Of a DNA stretch of 64,000 nucleotides, positions 1-14,103 are shown piece by piece. The stretch covers positions 7,502,001-7,566,000 of the forward strand of contig NC_135261.1 of assembly GCF_964204865.1 (NCBI RefSeq). The letters run 5' to 3'. The position numbers were made by a program, and so were the translations under genes. The notes under the pieces were generated by a model that saw only the letters and a program-made list of their open reading frames with translations, did no database searches and had not been told where the DNA came from. The stretch's first letter is position 1. Each line of letters opens with the position of its first letter. The DNA is from Styela clava. Lineage: Eukaryota; Chordata; Ascidiacea; Stolidobranchia; Styelidae.

Positions 1-870
1 GCAACGTTCCGATTATTGACAAATTCTGAGATATCTAATTATCTTGCGGCCTGTGTATTTTGATATAAAATGCAATATAACATAAAGCAATAAATTTTAA
101 TTCTCAGACAAGAAATTGATATTTTAAACATTTAGTGCATGGATAAATTCTTCGATCATCTGTTTTATAGCGGAAAACCAATTTTATAATTTATGTAAAT
201 TACACCAATGGCGATAACGTCATCAATATTTATTATATATATATATATATTTTTCTTTTAATAGTCGTATAATCCCAAATTGAATTTTTCATTATCGCTT
301 TCGGAATGTGGCCTTCATGGGTTCGAATAGAATTAAAAAAATTTATTTATTCTCAAGTCTATCATTAACTATTTTCAACAGAAAATAATCGCAATTTGAA
401 AAGGTATTTGCCAATCGTTTGCAGAGAGCATTCAAATAGTCCTTTTTTTCTTTTTTCTCTTCGGATCAGAGATCAAATCTGTCTCGGATCAGTGTCATAT
501 TGACACGTCATATCATATAGAAACACTATTGCTACTGATTACAAACAAAGTTAACGCATGCTGTCTGTATTTAACCTCGTCTGATTTGTGAATGATATTT
601 TATTCATTATATGAGTTGGGATAAAGATTAAATATTTTATCTTGTATTTTTGATTCCAGCTTTTTGTACATTTAACAATTTCCCTGAAACATGCCATATG
701 GTTGCTTGCTACAATATACAAATACTCGTGACTCCAATCCACAAATAACATACATAATATATTTATTTGTTGTATCAGTTTTATATAGTATGCCAACGGT
801 TTTCAAACTTTTTGTTCGTTTGGTGGGAGATTGTCTGAGAAAAAACTCACAAAGAGTCGCAAATGCAATA
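1..870. repeat. Left copy of a direct duplication (partner about 5911-7350)
   Basis: Bases 1-170 match 5911-6080 almost base for base (for example gattattgacaaattctgag, then ttgcggcctgtgtattttga). The match continues with gaps through the segment around 536-600 (partner about 6747-6810) and the segment around 700-830 (partner about 7215-7320). No coding sequence is visible. The short reading frames here differ between the two copies, which argues that they are not genes. An AT dinucleotide run lies at about 232-252. Confidence 0.8.
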
Positions 871-965
871 ATTTAAAAAATTTATCTCAGTCGCACGCGT
901 GGTTTAGACATTGATTATTTACCCTATAAGCTGATCGCTATACATCGTTTAATTATCGTATTATA

Positions 966-1200
966 CTGCGATGTTATTGTACCGTGATTGTAAGTTGGAA
1001 GCTGATAAATAAAGCCATTGTCTCTTTTAAAGTGTCTGACAAAGACGGGACGTATTTTTTAGTCAAGGCGTTGCTGTTGCTACTCGATTAGCAACAGACG
1101 ATAAGCTGTCGTCCACAAACCAACAAAAAACAAGTCAATATATACTTTCTTACTCCCAAACTGGTACTAAGACAGCACTAGCTTTACCGCGTCCTGTGAC
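966..1200. repeat. Interspersed repeat, copy 1 (copy 2 at 30344-30577)
   Basis: About 235 bp, starting at ctgcgatgttattg, is repeated in the same orientation at 30344-30577. It contains an AATAAA-type signal (gataaataaagccattgtct) and ends near a short tract, aaactggtac. It could be a solo LTR or a SINE-like element, but I see no clear terminal TG...CA or target duplication, so the class is open. Confidence 0.6.
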
Positions 1201-1293
1201 AATGGTGATTTATGTGTCTTGTGCTAACGTGAATTTGAATTTTCCCCAAATTTTCTGTCAGTATATCAGTAAAACATATATATATATATATAT

Positions 1294-1876
1294 CAGGGGT
1301 GGCCAACCTGCTTCCGACCGCGATTGACTAAAATCTTCAAAATAGCTCGCGATCGACGGATCGGTTGTAATGCCATAAACAAAAATGAATGGATACGAAT
1401 ACGCAGATAACCGCACAAACGCATACATAAACCTCACTACTGCCAATAAGCTCGACTCTGCGGGCGCATTCTCAATGAAATTGCCACAAAAATTGGCATT
1501 TTTTTATATTCCATTCAATTTGTTAAATTTTTGACTACGTAATTGTACCCGGAGTAGATTTTTTATCATTTATTTAAGATTTATTCAAATCATACAATTC
1601 AGATCTAGGGCCTGTCTAATTTCTAGTCGTAAGTGTTTTCAATTCCTCCAAAAACTTTGGATGAAAGTATCCATGGATTATCTAAACAGCGAATAATGAC
1701 CAATCTCAAACCATAATTGTTACATGACTGCTCAAACTTCTAATTTACAATGGTCTTCAAGTCCGATTCTTTTCTCGCTTGGAACTTTGGTAAATTTACT
1801 CAACTTCAGAAGCGATCGACTACTCGAAACGTGGCGATCGACCGGTCTATCGCGATCGGCGTGTTGGCCACCCTTG
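1294..1876. mobile_element. Nonautonomous hAT-like element with inverted ends
   Basis: The left end reads caggggtggccaac and the right end gttggccacccttg, which are inverted repeats of each other with one mismatch. They resemble hAT ends of the CAGGGGTGGNCAAC type. Both flanks are AT dinucleotide tracts, so a target duplication cannot be judged. No transposase is visible inside. Confidence 0.65.
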
Positions 1877-2179
1877 CAATATATATAGTACAACAAAATA
1901 TTTTTTCCGTTTGCATTTTCAAAATTTTGCAAATATTAATTTTATGTGCTGACAGAATTAAAAGGCTAAAAACGATAAAGACTTGTTACAATTGACCCGC
2001 GAAATCTTGTTTTAGCATATTTACTGCCGAAAAGCATAATATTTACGGATAAGGGATTTAATAAAACTGATTTGCAATAAGTGTGCCGCGACTTTTTAAT
2101 CTTGAAATTAGTGTGCCGCAAGCTGAAGTTTGGGAAACCCTGGAATAGAGTGCTATGAAAAGACAATAGTACACAAATT

Positions 2180-5100
2180 TTAAGAAGATTAATGAGCGAA
2201 TTTAAGTTTGAACTATAGTCAGTGTTTGGCTGCTACGAAAAAATTCATTAGCGTCTTAGACAGGTATGTGAGATATAGAAATCTAGTTTTCTAATAATAA
2301 ACGACACAGAAATATATTATGATTTCAGTCGAGGCCGTACTACTTGTACTAAAACGTACTGGGATAGACTGTAAGAAGATGGTTGTGCACTCCTGCTCTA
2401 AATATTGAGAAATTGTCCTATTGTATAACTCACGTCTCATTGATTTGCTCGGCGCCAAGGAGACTTGAGGCCGCGCTGGGTGAAGCACGAAGAACCGCAC
2501 TGAAACTGCACTCTATCTGCAATACTGACAACCGCAGAACTATTACTCTCAAATTGTATCAGAATAATTGGATTGAAAATGTACAAATGAACAGTTTTCA
2601 AAATTTTATATCAAATTATCTTTTCACAATGTAGAGCAGAGTAGGGTTTTTAAAATCATAATTTGCTTCGCATATGAATGTTGCGTTCCCTCAGAGTTGT
2701 ATTATGCCGTATGAAAATCTACTCTCGTTATTCCTCTGAAAATTAAGATACCATCAAGCAAAAGCATGGCGGGTGATGTACACCGTAATTGAAAAAATAT
2801 CATTCAAAATTTTCAAACACCTATACTCATTTCTTCAACTGTGCCACGCATTCTAATTACTGATATTTTCAAAATTCTAATTTACAAATAAATCGAAATC
2901 CAGATGCTGATTTGATCTCAGCAGTCAGGACGTTATAGATCAGACAAAAACTTTGTCAGATTTCACAAAAAACTTCACATTTTCTAATTTATAGTATTTT
3001 ATAACCATTATGTCCTCCAAACTATTATGAATTAAATTTGTTAACTGTGCAAATATTCAATGTACTATAAAATCTTTAAAAAAAAAACAGACGTAATTTA
3101 CGACCAATATATCATTATCGGTATCCAATTTTAAAAAAGCTGAAAATAATTAATACACCGTTGCCACGTCTGCACTTCACAATACTGTATTTACTGGCAC
3201 TCTCCTCATTTTAAACATTTTCATCTTGTTGTTCTACGAAGCTGTTATTCGTCTGATTTATATAATATTGTATGGCGCACTCATTGATTTGCTTGGCTCC
3301 AAGAAGATGTGTGGGTGATGCACAAAGTGCCACATTGAAAAGCACCCTCCCTATCTGTAATACTGACAACCGCAGAACTATTAATCTCAAATTGTATTAG
3401 CAGAATTGGATTAAAAATGTATGATTGTGAAGATTTTCAAAATGTTATATAAATTTATTTTTTTTATCTTATATAAAGCTAAGTAGGTTTTTTAAATCCT
3501 AACTTGCTTCACATATGAAGCATGCTTAAATTGGCTTTATACTATTAGTAGTATGGGATGTTGGCAATATCTAAAAAATTAAAGATATGCTATTTACAAT
3601 TTATACTTATTTTTCAGATGTTACTGCGCCGTATGAAAATCTATCTTCTTTATACATTACCCTCTGAAAATTAAGACACCCTCAAACAAAGCATGGCGGG
3701 TGAGAAACAAAATAATTGACAAAATAATTTCATTTCAAATTTCAAACACCTCTCCTCATTTCTTTGACTGTGTCACGAATTCTAATTACTTGTTTTGACA
3801 AAATTAGAATACACAAATAAATAGAAATTGTGATGCTGATTTAAACTTAGTTAGGAAGCTAATGATCAAACAAAAACTCGTCAGATTTCATAACAAACTC
3901 TTCACATTTTCCTATTTCTATTATTTTATAATCATTATGTCCTCAAAACTATAATGCATTCATTTTTGAACTGCACAAAGGTTCGATGTACTAGAAATTC
4001 TTACTCATGAAAAACAGACGTAATTTACGTCCAATATATCATTACCGGTATCAAAGTTTAAAATAGATCAAAATAAATACACCGTTGTGTCATTAAAAAT
4101 TTTATATATTTTATTGGAAAATAACTTTATAATAAATAAATAAATATGATACATCATATTTTTTATCATATAAATATGCTTCGTCATATGTAAGAGTAGC
4201 AAAAATGATATTTTTGAATTTCGCCGAATTTTTGCAAAAAATCGAAAGATTCTTGATTCAGAATTGTTTATTTAAAATTAATAATAGATAATTTACAACA
4301 AAATTAATTATTTACATTTAACAATTTTACTTGTGGTGCACCCACAGATTCGTCTACACTTCATAATGCAGTACTTACCAACACTTTCACATTTTTAAAA
4401 CATTCTCATTTTTTTGTTCTACAAAGCTGGTAATCGTCTGATTTATATAATATCGGAGTGAAGTATTTTTTCATAAATTATTATCTGTTTTTGACAGAGT
4501 AAGTGTAATACTATCTGATTAAATTCGAGGTGATTTATGAGTTAAGTATGGGCGGAATTGCATAGGTTAATTGTCCAATTTTGAGGTTTGGTTATATCTT
4601 GTTATCTTCAAAACATTCCCTCGAAGTAGGTTTTCAAGGGAATCTAATATGATTGATAGCGTTTAAAACCGGGTAACTCTTTCTTGGTAATTACGTGTGA
4701 ACTTTTCTGGCAAATAACACCTATTTAATAAAAATTACGATAGAATTATTGAAACCAGTAAATTACGAAAGTTCTATTTGAAGACAATTAACTTCGCTAT
4801 GTAAATGGGGTGAATACTGGGACGAAGAAATTTGGGAAGTCTCTACCACGAGCTCACGTCATAAATTATAACTGGAAACATTACGAGTCATCTCTAAATC
4901 AAGGGGACACAACATGCGATCGCGGCGGTGTGTGTTTCAACTGCACTGTAAGCACAATGCAAGAATATTTGAGACGTAATTAAAGGTGGGGGCGTAATAA
5001 ACAGTCGTGGGCTATAGCACATTCGCGAAACTTGTTCCGTTTATAGAAATGGATCGTACCTAACCAAATTGTCTCCTAAGATTAAGGAAAGACCTTGACG

Positions 5101-5620
5101 ACCACCAAGCTCTCCCATCCCATCAGAAGATAAAATATATGTATTAGAATACATGTTTAATTGATTTGTAATAATCTTGTTTTTTTCACTTCACTTTATT
5201 TTTTGTATTGTCGGGTGCGATAATAATGTATGGAGTGCTACAAATGCGCAATAGTACAAAAATTATAAACAGATTAATAAGCGAATTTATCTTTGAGAAT
5301 GTCACTGTTTGGCTGCTACAAGAAAAAAATTCATTACCGTCTTAGGCACGAGTATATGAGATATGTGAATCCAAATTTCTAATAAAAAACGACCAAAAAA
5401 AAAAATACTTTGATTTCAGTCGCGACCGTACTGCTTATACTAAAACGTACATGTAGGAACAAGGATGTGCACTCCTGCTCTAATTATTGAGAATTTGTTA
5501 TGTTGCATAGTTTACGTCTCATTGATTAGCTCGGCGCCAAGGAGACTCGAGGCCAAGCAGACTGACGCACGAAAACCGCACTGCAAAACACCCTGTCTGC
5601 AATCCTGTCAACCACGGTTC
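2180..5620. repeat. Repeat block, internally duplicated and paralogous to 53400-55500
   Basis: There is no gene in this stretch. About 2640-3180 is repeated at about 3480-4090, including gccgtatgaaaatct and the end aatacaccgttg. The module around 2320-2600, with ttgctcggcgccaaggagac, recurs in part at 3270-3420 and at 5410-5620. The whole block, including the stretch from 4560, is found again in the same orientation at about 53580-55330. The function is unknown; it behaves like a segmental duplication or a large repeat family. Confidence 0.75.
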
Positions 5621-5910
5621 ACGTAACCGAGCAAAATTGAGCAAAATTTTTAGTAGATAAAAATTTTAGTAAATTTTAGTAGAGCAAAAAGTAGATATTT
5701 TCATTACAACACTCATTAGGCAATAGAATTCCTTTTTCAGAAAAAAAAAAAAAATTAATTTGCTCCAGTTTAAGGGTGAACAAACGGTTTTGTTTCGGGG
5801 ACTTCCTTATTTGGATGATATCAAGCTTTTCATTACTTACCTTAACAGTTAAACCTTTGCGCTATTTCACAGGTTTCGTGTTCGGAAATAAAAAATGAAA
5901 AACTTGCGAC

Positions 5911-7350
5911 GTACCGATTATTGACAAATTCTGAGAAATATAATTATCTTGCGGCCTGTGTATTTTGATATAAAATGCATTATAACATAAAGCAATGAAT
6001 TTTAATTCTCAGACAGGAAATTTATTTTTTAAAAATTTAGGGCTCGGATTAATTCTTCGATTATCTGTTTTATAGCGAACAACCAATTTTATAATTTATG
6101 TAAATTACATCATTGGCGATAACGTCATCAATATTTAATATATTTATATATGCTTGGTAAATTTGTTTAATAGTCGTATATTTAATCTCAAATTGATTTT
6201 TTTTTATAATCATTTTCGAAATATGACCTTCGACGCACCAGTGAAAATATAATTGAAAACAATATAATAAAACTAATATAATCAAAGTTCAATTTATCAA
6301 TGCTTGGAAGGTATTGACCAATCGTTTGCAGAGAAGCATTCAAATAGTCGGTATATTCCTTTTTCTTTTACGGATCAGAGATCAACGTATTGACACGTCA
6401 TATCGGTATTTCGCTTTATGAGCATGTTGCGGGGTACGCAACTGTCATATATATCTGGGGGCTTCTGTGTAGGCTATGTATCACATGTCACAACTTTCGC
6501 CACGGGCTTCTGTACATGCTATGTATCACAAAGCATGACCTAGTAATTGCGAGTCGTGAAATAGAGATAGTTTCAAACATTGACAGCGCAAGTTGCTTTA
6601 TTAAATGACTGTAATGTATTCTGAGAATATAATGTTAACTGCCTAATATGCCAGATAATTAATTTTCTCAGACAGTTAGATTCATGCCATATATAAATAG
6701 AAACTTGCGAATATGCCCTTTCCGGAATAATATAGAAAGACTATGGTTACTGATTTCAAACAAAGGTTAACGCATGCTATCTGTATTTTAACTTTATGTG
6801 ATCTGTGAATCTTTTTTTATACATTAGATTGAAACTAAACGTCACTTCACCTTAAAATTTATATTTAACATTAGCCGTGGAATAAAGTTACATTTAAGGT
6901 ATTCAGAATAATTTATGTTTGTATTGAATTCATGGATTTATTGAAAATAAAATATATGCAGTATATGCACGACTCATTTGCTTTAGTCCGGCAGTTTCAA
7001 AACTGTTCTGATCTCGTTAGTTTGGACATGTAATCGAGGGCGCTAAGTGGTCTTCAAGACTACTTTGACATTTCCAAATCGAACCGGTTCATTGGACTGG
7101 TTTTGATGGACATGTAATCAGGCCTTATGTCTCCTGATGCAATAAGTTTGTCAAGCTGGTCTCTGATTTTTTGGCGTAAGTGGGACGGAAGAGGTCTAGT
7201 TTTCGAATGTATACCTTAAAAGATACAAATAACATCTACGGTCTACAAATAACACAATTAATATATTCATTTGTAGTATCAATTTTCTATACCAGCGGTT
7301 TCCAAACTTTCTGTTCGTGGGGCGCCAAATTATTAGGAAAAAACACACGG
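5911..7350. repeat. Right copy of the direct duplication starting at base 1
   Basis: This is the partner of 1-870, with extra sequence inserted at about 6830-7200. Close to its right end, at about 7290-7330, the text ccagcggtttccaaactttc followed by ggcgccaaat looks like a hAT terminal fragment and is matched in part at about 788-815. No coding exon was recognised. Confidence 0.75.
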
Positions 7351-8222
7351 CGCACTTGGATAAAAAAAAATATACATAAATAAATAATAAACAGAAGAAC
7401 GATGCTTCAATATATAACCTCGAAAGCCAAAACGAAGTATGAAGGGAATGTAATCACAGTACACTACAGGTGCCGTAGTCTTCACGACTAACAAAAGCGG
7501 AACTGGCACAAGGTGCGCAAGTTTGGATGACGTCTTCCCACACTAAAAACGAATTCCATAGAGCCGACAGAAATTTGCGGAGAAAAGTTTGGAGTAAAGT
7601 CCAAGTGTGGTCGTTTAATAGCTCTCAATGTATTATAGCAATGAGTGGGTACCTATTCTGCGTGCTCTTACCCCAGTACTATTAAACGTACTTAAGTTGA
7701 GTGACCCCACTGACTCCCTCAGACGTCTATAAGCACGCAATAGGCTGTAATGCCAAATGTTCACATATTGCAGATTTGCACAATCGAATTGATCCAAATA
7801 CCTGATAAAGAATACACTCAAAATCTAAACGAAAGTATATGTGATGAAACTAAATTTCCAACTAACTAAAAACGATAAAACATAGACAAGCAACCCTTGA
7901 GAGAGGGAAAATACGTCATCAACATTTTCGCTTAAAATGTTGTACAAAAATATCACAAGGAAACGACTGAGGCAACGACTTTGTGCCAGGCAAATAACAC
8001 ACACTATTAACAATGAGTGGTGAAAAGTATTAGAATACACAGAAACTATTTATATGTAATCGCTAAAATAGCATAAGTATCACTGCATTATATTACAATG
8101 CACTACTTGTTCTGTCTTTATATCTCTTTGTATATATATGTCTTATGTGTTTGGCTAGACAACTCATGACATGTTCGGTAATAATGATGTTGCTCGGGTA
8201 TATTGGTAATCTTTCCTTTACA
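7351..8222. other. Gene-free stretch, 3' flank of the fibrinogen-related gene
   Basis: No exon with family similarity was found. It lies downstream of the minus-strand fibrinogen-related gene and must hold its 3' UTR, but I could not place the polyadenylation site with confidence. Confidence 0.5.
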
Positions 8223-11200
8223 CTAAGCAGCTGGACGTATCTTCATCTCGGTGAATTTCAGTGAATAATGATGTCCCCTCCATGTAAACCAATTTATACC
8301 GTCCGCGTAGGACTTGTGTTCACCTTCATAGTATTTGGCGTTTAAATTGGACGTATGACAAGCACTATACCACCATGCTCCTTTGTGCGCCACAGCGCAA
8401 TTTACTTTTTCGTGCGTGTCAAGATCCCTATTCTTTGTCGTAAATTTCTTCCCATTTGTCCCACTGAAAGAATCGCCAGCGTTGCCCCAATACCCATTCA
8501 CACCTATTTGATATTTGACGGCATAGGATTCAATTTTAAACAATCTGTAACAAAATGATATGCATTTGAAACAGGCCATCTCAAAAGCAAAGAGATATTT
8601 ATATTAAACTGGTGAACGAATCCCTGGCGTGGGAATGGCATGTTTCTAATCCAATCTATGAAATAAAATTTTAGCTTTCACATCAGAAAACCATGTTCTT
8701 TGTTCACCCACTAAGATTTGTCTGCATTTACTCAGTGTGCAAATGAACACAATTTGAGTGTATAGTAATCGATAGGCTAATAAAGTCTATATAGCAGTGG
8801 TGACAAGTCGTTTACAATATAGCAAAAACAACTGGTAAATTAATTTGTTGATTTGTAAAACTCCCCCTTTTTGGTTACTTGTCAGCTGCGATTTCACCTA
8901 GTATTTTATCCACATTGGTTGTAGATCAGCAAGTTTGCTGTTCAGCGAGTTTTTGTTGAATATTTGGGCATTATTATTCAAAGACGAAAGCATTATAAAA
9001 TGTGAACAACGGGCTTACGAATATTTTGCATATCTTTTTTGTCCTTCCCAATCTTCCATGTCAACTCTGAGTTCATATTTTCTTCCATCGGATGTTAGTT
9101 TGTGCAGGGTTTCAAGTCCTGAAAGTAGTCATAAGATATGTATCAGGTGCCGAACTCTAGAAGACCAGTAGTCCAGTAGTCCAACAGAAACCTACCTAAC
9201 CAAAACTCCTTTTCTTTGTTTCTGAATCCGAGCACAAAATCGTCCCATCCCCGATAAAAATCAACCGATCCGTCTATCCGGCGTTGAAATACCTGAATAA
9301 TTAATATATAGGCAAAGCGATAAATGTATAAAAAAATACTTTGTTTATCATTGAAATCTGACTTATTCTTCTGAAAAACAAAATATACCTCGGGGTAAGA
9401 ATGTTGTTTCACTTATTAGACTTCGTAAAATTACAATACTTTCCGAGTTTGATTCGATTCACTATTTATTAAAAACTCGTATTGTCTGTAGTCGTTATAA
9501 CGAAGTCCATTACTCAATAAATGACCCGATTTCGAAATCAGACTTGAGAATGACGAGTGAATCGATTTGACTCGCGACGAGCAGTTTTGATATATACACT
9601 CAATTTAGTGCGATGTGCAAATTGTTTACTCACAATCCATCCACCTCCATCTGTCTCTAAATCACAGAAAACTTCTATCTCACGACGATTGTGATAAATA
9701 TCGAATAGGCCTCCGTTTCTGCTCAAAATCTTTGCATTATCCAGCGATACTTTTCTGCAATCAGATGTTTCGCGTATATGACGTTCTTAACAGTAAGTAA
9801 GTTGGTGATAATTGAGAAATTATTTATTGCATTTCACATTAAGAGACATATTTATATTTACCGTTTGAAATAAAATTTCAATACCCTTTGATAGCTCTCC
9901 TTCGATATTTGACATGTGTGATGAAATTTCATTTAATTGTTCAGAATGTTCACGAAGTTGTCGAATTTGCTCTGATAAATATTAAAAAGATGTCTAAACA
10001 GTTTCTATCAAAATTTTGGAAATTTCCTAACCCCGGAATTGGCGTGTATTCACGCTGTCCTCGATTCAATTTAGGAGTTGTTATCATCTAAAACAGGGGT
10101 CGTCAACCTACGGCCCGCGGGCCGGATCCGCTTAACTGAATTATAGTAACAAAACAGCTGTTGTGACGATTATATTTTTACGTAACAGAATTTATTGTGA
10201 AAAACTTGTAGACTAAATTATATTATAATCTAACAAGTATAAAATTCACAATTACTCGTTAATGAGCCTATAATTTAATTATAATTTGACAAATGGCAAC
10301 AAAACGCAGAAAAGTTGATGCTAAGTGCAAAGGGTTCAATGGCGCCGAAAAAATTCAAATATAATTTTTTGAGATGCAATGCAATGAGGAAATAAATCTA
10401 TTTTCTATTCGAGAGATGTATGCTTGATTTTTATTATAAAAAGTATCATCCGTTCGGTTTTCAACTTTCTAAAAATATGTGCGGCCCGCCAATGACTTGC
10501 AAGTTGCAACCCTCAATTTTGGCCTGCGAGCGACAAAAGTTGCCTACCCCTGATCTAGACTGTTCTAAATATTGCTGGAGAATATTTGCATTGTTATTAA
10601 ATTAGGGGAAAGTGGGGAAGGTTGGGACACTTTTTTTCTTTTTCATATTTTGAGCCCTTTATTCTGCACATTCATATGACTTTGCGGGATTAATGCAGAG
10701 AGGGGTAAATGTGGTTTTTATTCAGCGACTAAGAAATTTGCTCGCGACACACATCTTACCACCAAAATGCTTTGAAAAACGTTTGTCAAGTGTCCCACTG
10801 TACCCCATTTGTGGGGCACATTTGGACAGACCCTGGGGCACAATGGGTCACTCTGTTAAAATTCAACGAAGTATGCCCCCAAAAATAAGCAATCAATCAG
10901 CATAATCGTCTAAAGAACAGGGAGACCTCAAATTTCAAGATTTAAGATTTTTAAAATCAATGTTTAACCGAAATATTTCAGATATTTCACCAAAAATTCG
11001 CTTACAAATAAAAATATTTTCTAATCCGAATCTAAATCTGGAAATATTTTTGATTCTCGAATATATTTCATATTGGACCATGAGTCGAAAGATAACATGA
11101 TGTTACGTAAAAATATAACGCATCTCTAGGTCTCTAAGCACTTGTTGTATCAAACACTGTCGAATTGTGCCATGTAGGGCATGTCCCACTGAACCCCGGT

Positions 11201-13345
11201 CCAATGTTCCCCATAATCAACAAATATCTTCAGATCATCCCACGGCGAAATTCGGTGGGCACATCCAGTCGCCAACGTTATAAATATTTCACGGTGGACT
11301 ATAGCTGAAAGATATCAGACAGTGGTTTGTCACGTTGAAAAGGCTAAGTTAGAAAAAAGAAAAAACTGGAAGGGTGAAATTTTAGTTTCAACCCCTCAAA
11401 ACCAATTTCACCTCATAGCTTGCGTCGCTCTACCCGTCCGCTGTCCGTTTGCGGGGACGTTGTAACTCACCGAAGGGCGGATTGAAACATCAAACCGCGG
11501 AACGGATTCCGAATATAGTATTAGTGTGAGAGCTGATTTTCCACTGTGCCCCATGCCCCAACGTGCCCCACCTTCCCCTACAACACTTCGTGATTTACGT
11601 CATGAAGTACGAAATACAGATTCACCAGGGTCATGAGTAAAGCGACACTTTAGCGTTAGGGCAATAGGTTATTCGATACAGGCAACGCATACCTTCACGA
11701 TGTATCATATTGTTCCACACGACAAATGAGAATATCGTCACAACAACCATAATTCCAGTTGTGTAAAATGCTTTTCGGAGTGGCGAAACTGAAAATTAAA
11801 ATGGTTGTTATTTTTCAGCAACTATTTACTCAGTTTCGGATTAAATATGAAAATTATGAGACTTGGTTTTTCTTTTCGGGAGTGTAGGCTACAATCGTTG
11901 GATTCGGAGGGTTCGCACGAGTTCGAACGAACCCGTTTTTAGCATATCGCTAGTATTTTCGGAGCAATATGTTCGCCATGGCTTTCTGAAATGACGGAAT
12001 CTTTTGTTACTGAGTCCAACATAAAAGAAAACCGTTTAAACTTTTGAATCCCACCACTGGTCGTCTACTCAAAGCAATATACACTGTAGACATGGAGTTG
12101 ACATTGGAAAATGAATATATATTGATATTAAATCTATAATACCCACGTCAGGGCAGTAATGAGACAAGTACATGTGTGATTTTCCATGTTTCTACCAGCT
12201 CAGCATTACAACTCAGCAATAAAATTTGAGAAACCAGACAGTAATTTGAAAAGAATGGTGGGTTTTACCGTCAGCATTTTTATTAAAATCTTCTTGTTCC
12301 AATTCTTTCATTCTATTTTCATAAGTCTCAATTCTTCTTGTTAACTCAGCATGGATGCCTGAAAATGTAATGTAGAATATTAACGGACAATCAGATGCTG
12401 ATTGACCCAATGAGATAGTCAGGCTTTTCCATGGGAAATATTGTTCTGATGTCCTATCCCATGGGAATCCCATTCACATCGACAAGGCCTGGGGGTTTCA
12501 TTGGGAAAGGTGTCCCATCACAAAATAAATAATACATACACCCAGTTAAACTAAAAAAATTAAGCCACGCCCCCTTTCTAGAATTTGTCAAGTCTCGCGC
12601 CCTACCTCGCAAATAACGAGCTAACAATAAGCTATAACAGATAGTAAGTCGAATGTACGTTTTATTCAAAAACACGTTGCAAATACGTGGGTGGAACGTA
12701 AATAATGAAATAAATGAAAAGTTTTGAAATGTAAAAGAGGTCAAAATCAAATCTAACAAATATCTCGATTTTTAATGAGCTTAAATAATCTTCTACGCTC
12801 GAGAACCTCAGCATTGTCTGTATACAAGCATATAAAGAAAAAATGGGGAGTAAAAAGGTATAAAGTTTAGCTTTGACGTATCACGTTGCTATGACATAGC
12901 ATCTGTCCTGTGGAGAATACAAATGTGTGATGGACGTTTCCTGTGGACAAGCCGTCTGGATATATATGATTCATTCCCAGTTCTATGCTAACCTGAATCG
13001 CTTGTTGTATTCGATACATCATCCACCAGGTTGGATATGGTTTCCACATTCTCTAAATCTTCTCCTACCTTTTCGATCTGAGAATTAGAAATAAGAAAAT
13101 TGATGCAAAGCAGATATTTTTCTCTGTTTGCCAAGATAAATCCAGATATGACATTGAATCAAAGAGCAGATATGATTATGGTTGCACAAGACGCCACACG
13201 AGGGCGTCAAAGTGTGGATAAACACACAGATTTCAATAAATCCATATACCGTAATTTAAATTCAATAAAAATAGCCGCATTATTTGTTTAATAACCTACT
13301 TACTTTTCCAACCGACTTCTTCGCACGATTATTTAACGCAGCCAT
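8223..13345 (-). CDS. Type II membrane fibrinogen-related lectin, 9 exons, 356 aa
   Basis: Exons (minus): 13345-13304, 13077-12993, 12358-12269, 11788-11693, 9971-9885, 9785-9634, 9292-9196, 9118-9019, 8544-8223. All nine join in frame (1071 bases) with AG/GT borders. Residues 1-78 are polar and coiled-coil-like; 79-97 form one TM segment ([14 protein letters not shown]) and there is no signal peptide, so the topology is type II. Residues 104-140 form a coiled-coil neck, and the fibrinogen C-terminal domain spans about 141-356. Conserved landmarks are GGGWIVFQRR, GNAGDSF, Cys pairs 143/174 and 299/312, the calcium-site-like D290/D292, and the end TEMKIRP. By family this is a calcium-dependent binder of acetylated sugars at the cell surface; binding here is inferred. 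The exon 5 donor (SK/E junction) is the least certain site: a donor 3' of it would break the frame. It is divergent to a C-type lectin gene. Confidence 0.9.
10094..10552. mobile_element. hAT-like MITE in the intron between exons 4 and 5 of the fibrinogen-related gene
   Basis: The left end reads caggggtcgtcaacctacgg and the right end gttgcctacccctg. The flanks atctaaaa and atctagac agree at six of eight positions and fit the hAT preference for a TCTAGA core. A related copy lies inverted at 30629-31087 and shares the inner text gtatcatccgttcggttttc. There is no transposase. Confidence 0.8.
10605..11578. mobile_element. DNA transposon/MITE with G-rich inverted ends and TA flanks
   Basis: The left end ggggaaagtggggaaggttg and the right end, which reads as its imperfect inverse (ccccaccttcccc), bound a 974-bp segment. 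A TA dinucleotide sits directly outside both ends (10603-10604 and 11579-11580), as expected of TA-targeting transposons. The text tgtcccactg... and gtgcccca recurs inside. No intact transposase was seen. It lies in the same intron as the hAT-like element at 10094. Confidence 0.65.
12540..12785. repeat. Fragment of the MITE family found at 61390-61704
   Basis: The text agaatttgtcaagtctcgcg, the stretch with aacgagctaacaataa, and the following part up to about 12780 match 61425-61625. The terminal inverted repeats seen at 61390 are missing, so this is a truncated copy. It lies in an intron of the fibrinogen-related gene. Confidence 0.6.
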
Positions 13346-14103
13346 ATTCCAAAGCTCCTGAGGACAAAGGTATGGCAATTCTTTCGCGAGATGCTAAACG
13401 CTTCACCTGATACCTCTAGTCTAGACAATATAAAACAGAATAATGGTAACAATACAGGTATCAGTTCCAAAGAATGCACCGACGATAAATGCGCTGTCAC
13501 GCTTTTCAGCCGAAACAAAATACTTCAGGCATAGCAGGGCTATTATCTCATATCTACAACGGGCAAAAAACTTTACTTTTAATCTATAACTCTAATGTAA
13601 TATGGGCAATGCGTCCAAGTTTTACACGTATATAATATGATTCTGATTCGTTACGATATTTGTGGACAGTTATTTTTCCTCATAGTATCTGAAAATTCAA
13701 ACTTATTTTAAAACAATTTTCGTGTCTGAAATATCCGTAAGTCTCGCCAATACGAAACAAGCAGACCCTGAAATCGTCCAGGTAGAACAGTTTTGAGTTC
13801 CCACGCTCGATATTTCAGAATGTATGACATTCAAGACAGCCATTTATACGCCAGTAGGCATGAGTGAAACGTGCAAACGATATATATAATATAGTATCCA
13901 TAGAATTCTTTTTGATTGTAGAAAAATATAGTTGGTCTGGAATTTAACCATTCGTATTAGCTAACACCGGTAGCGCGTTTTCTAAGTAAACTATAGTAAC
14001 ATTGTAATTTGAATCTATATTCGCCATTAATGCTAGTTCTGTTTTATAGCAAAGAATTAGAACCATATAAATAATAGCTGAAACATTTTAAAATATTTAC
14101 AAC
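13346..14103. promoter_or_regulatory. Shared 758-bp region between two divergent lectin genes
   Basis: The start codons of the minus-strand fibrinogen-related gene (13345) and the plus-strand C-type lectin gene (14104) face away from each other across this gap, with no exon or recognisable transposon between them. A TATA-like tataaata lies at 14066-14073, 31 to 38 bases before the plus-strand ATG, implying a very short 5' UTR if it is used. On the minus strand gttttatattg (about 13427-13437) lies about 85 bases before the ATG. Co-regulation is an inference from the layout. Confidence 0.55.

Noticed and set aside
8355-8558. Plus-strand 67-codon frame
   Set aside because: Antisense to the last exon of the fibrinogen-related gene, which is fully conserved on the minus strand.
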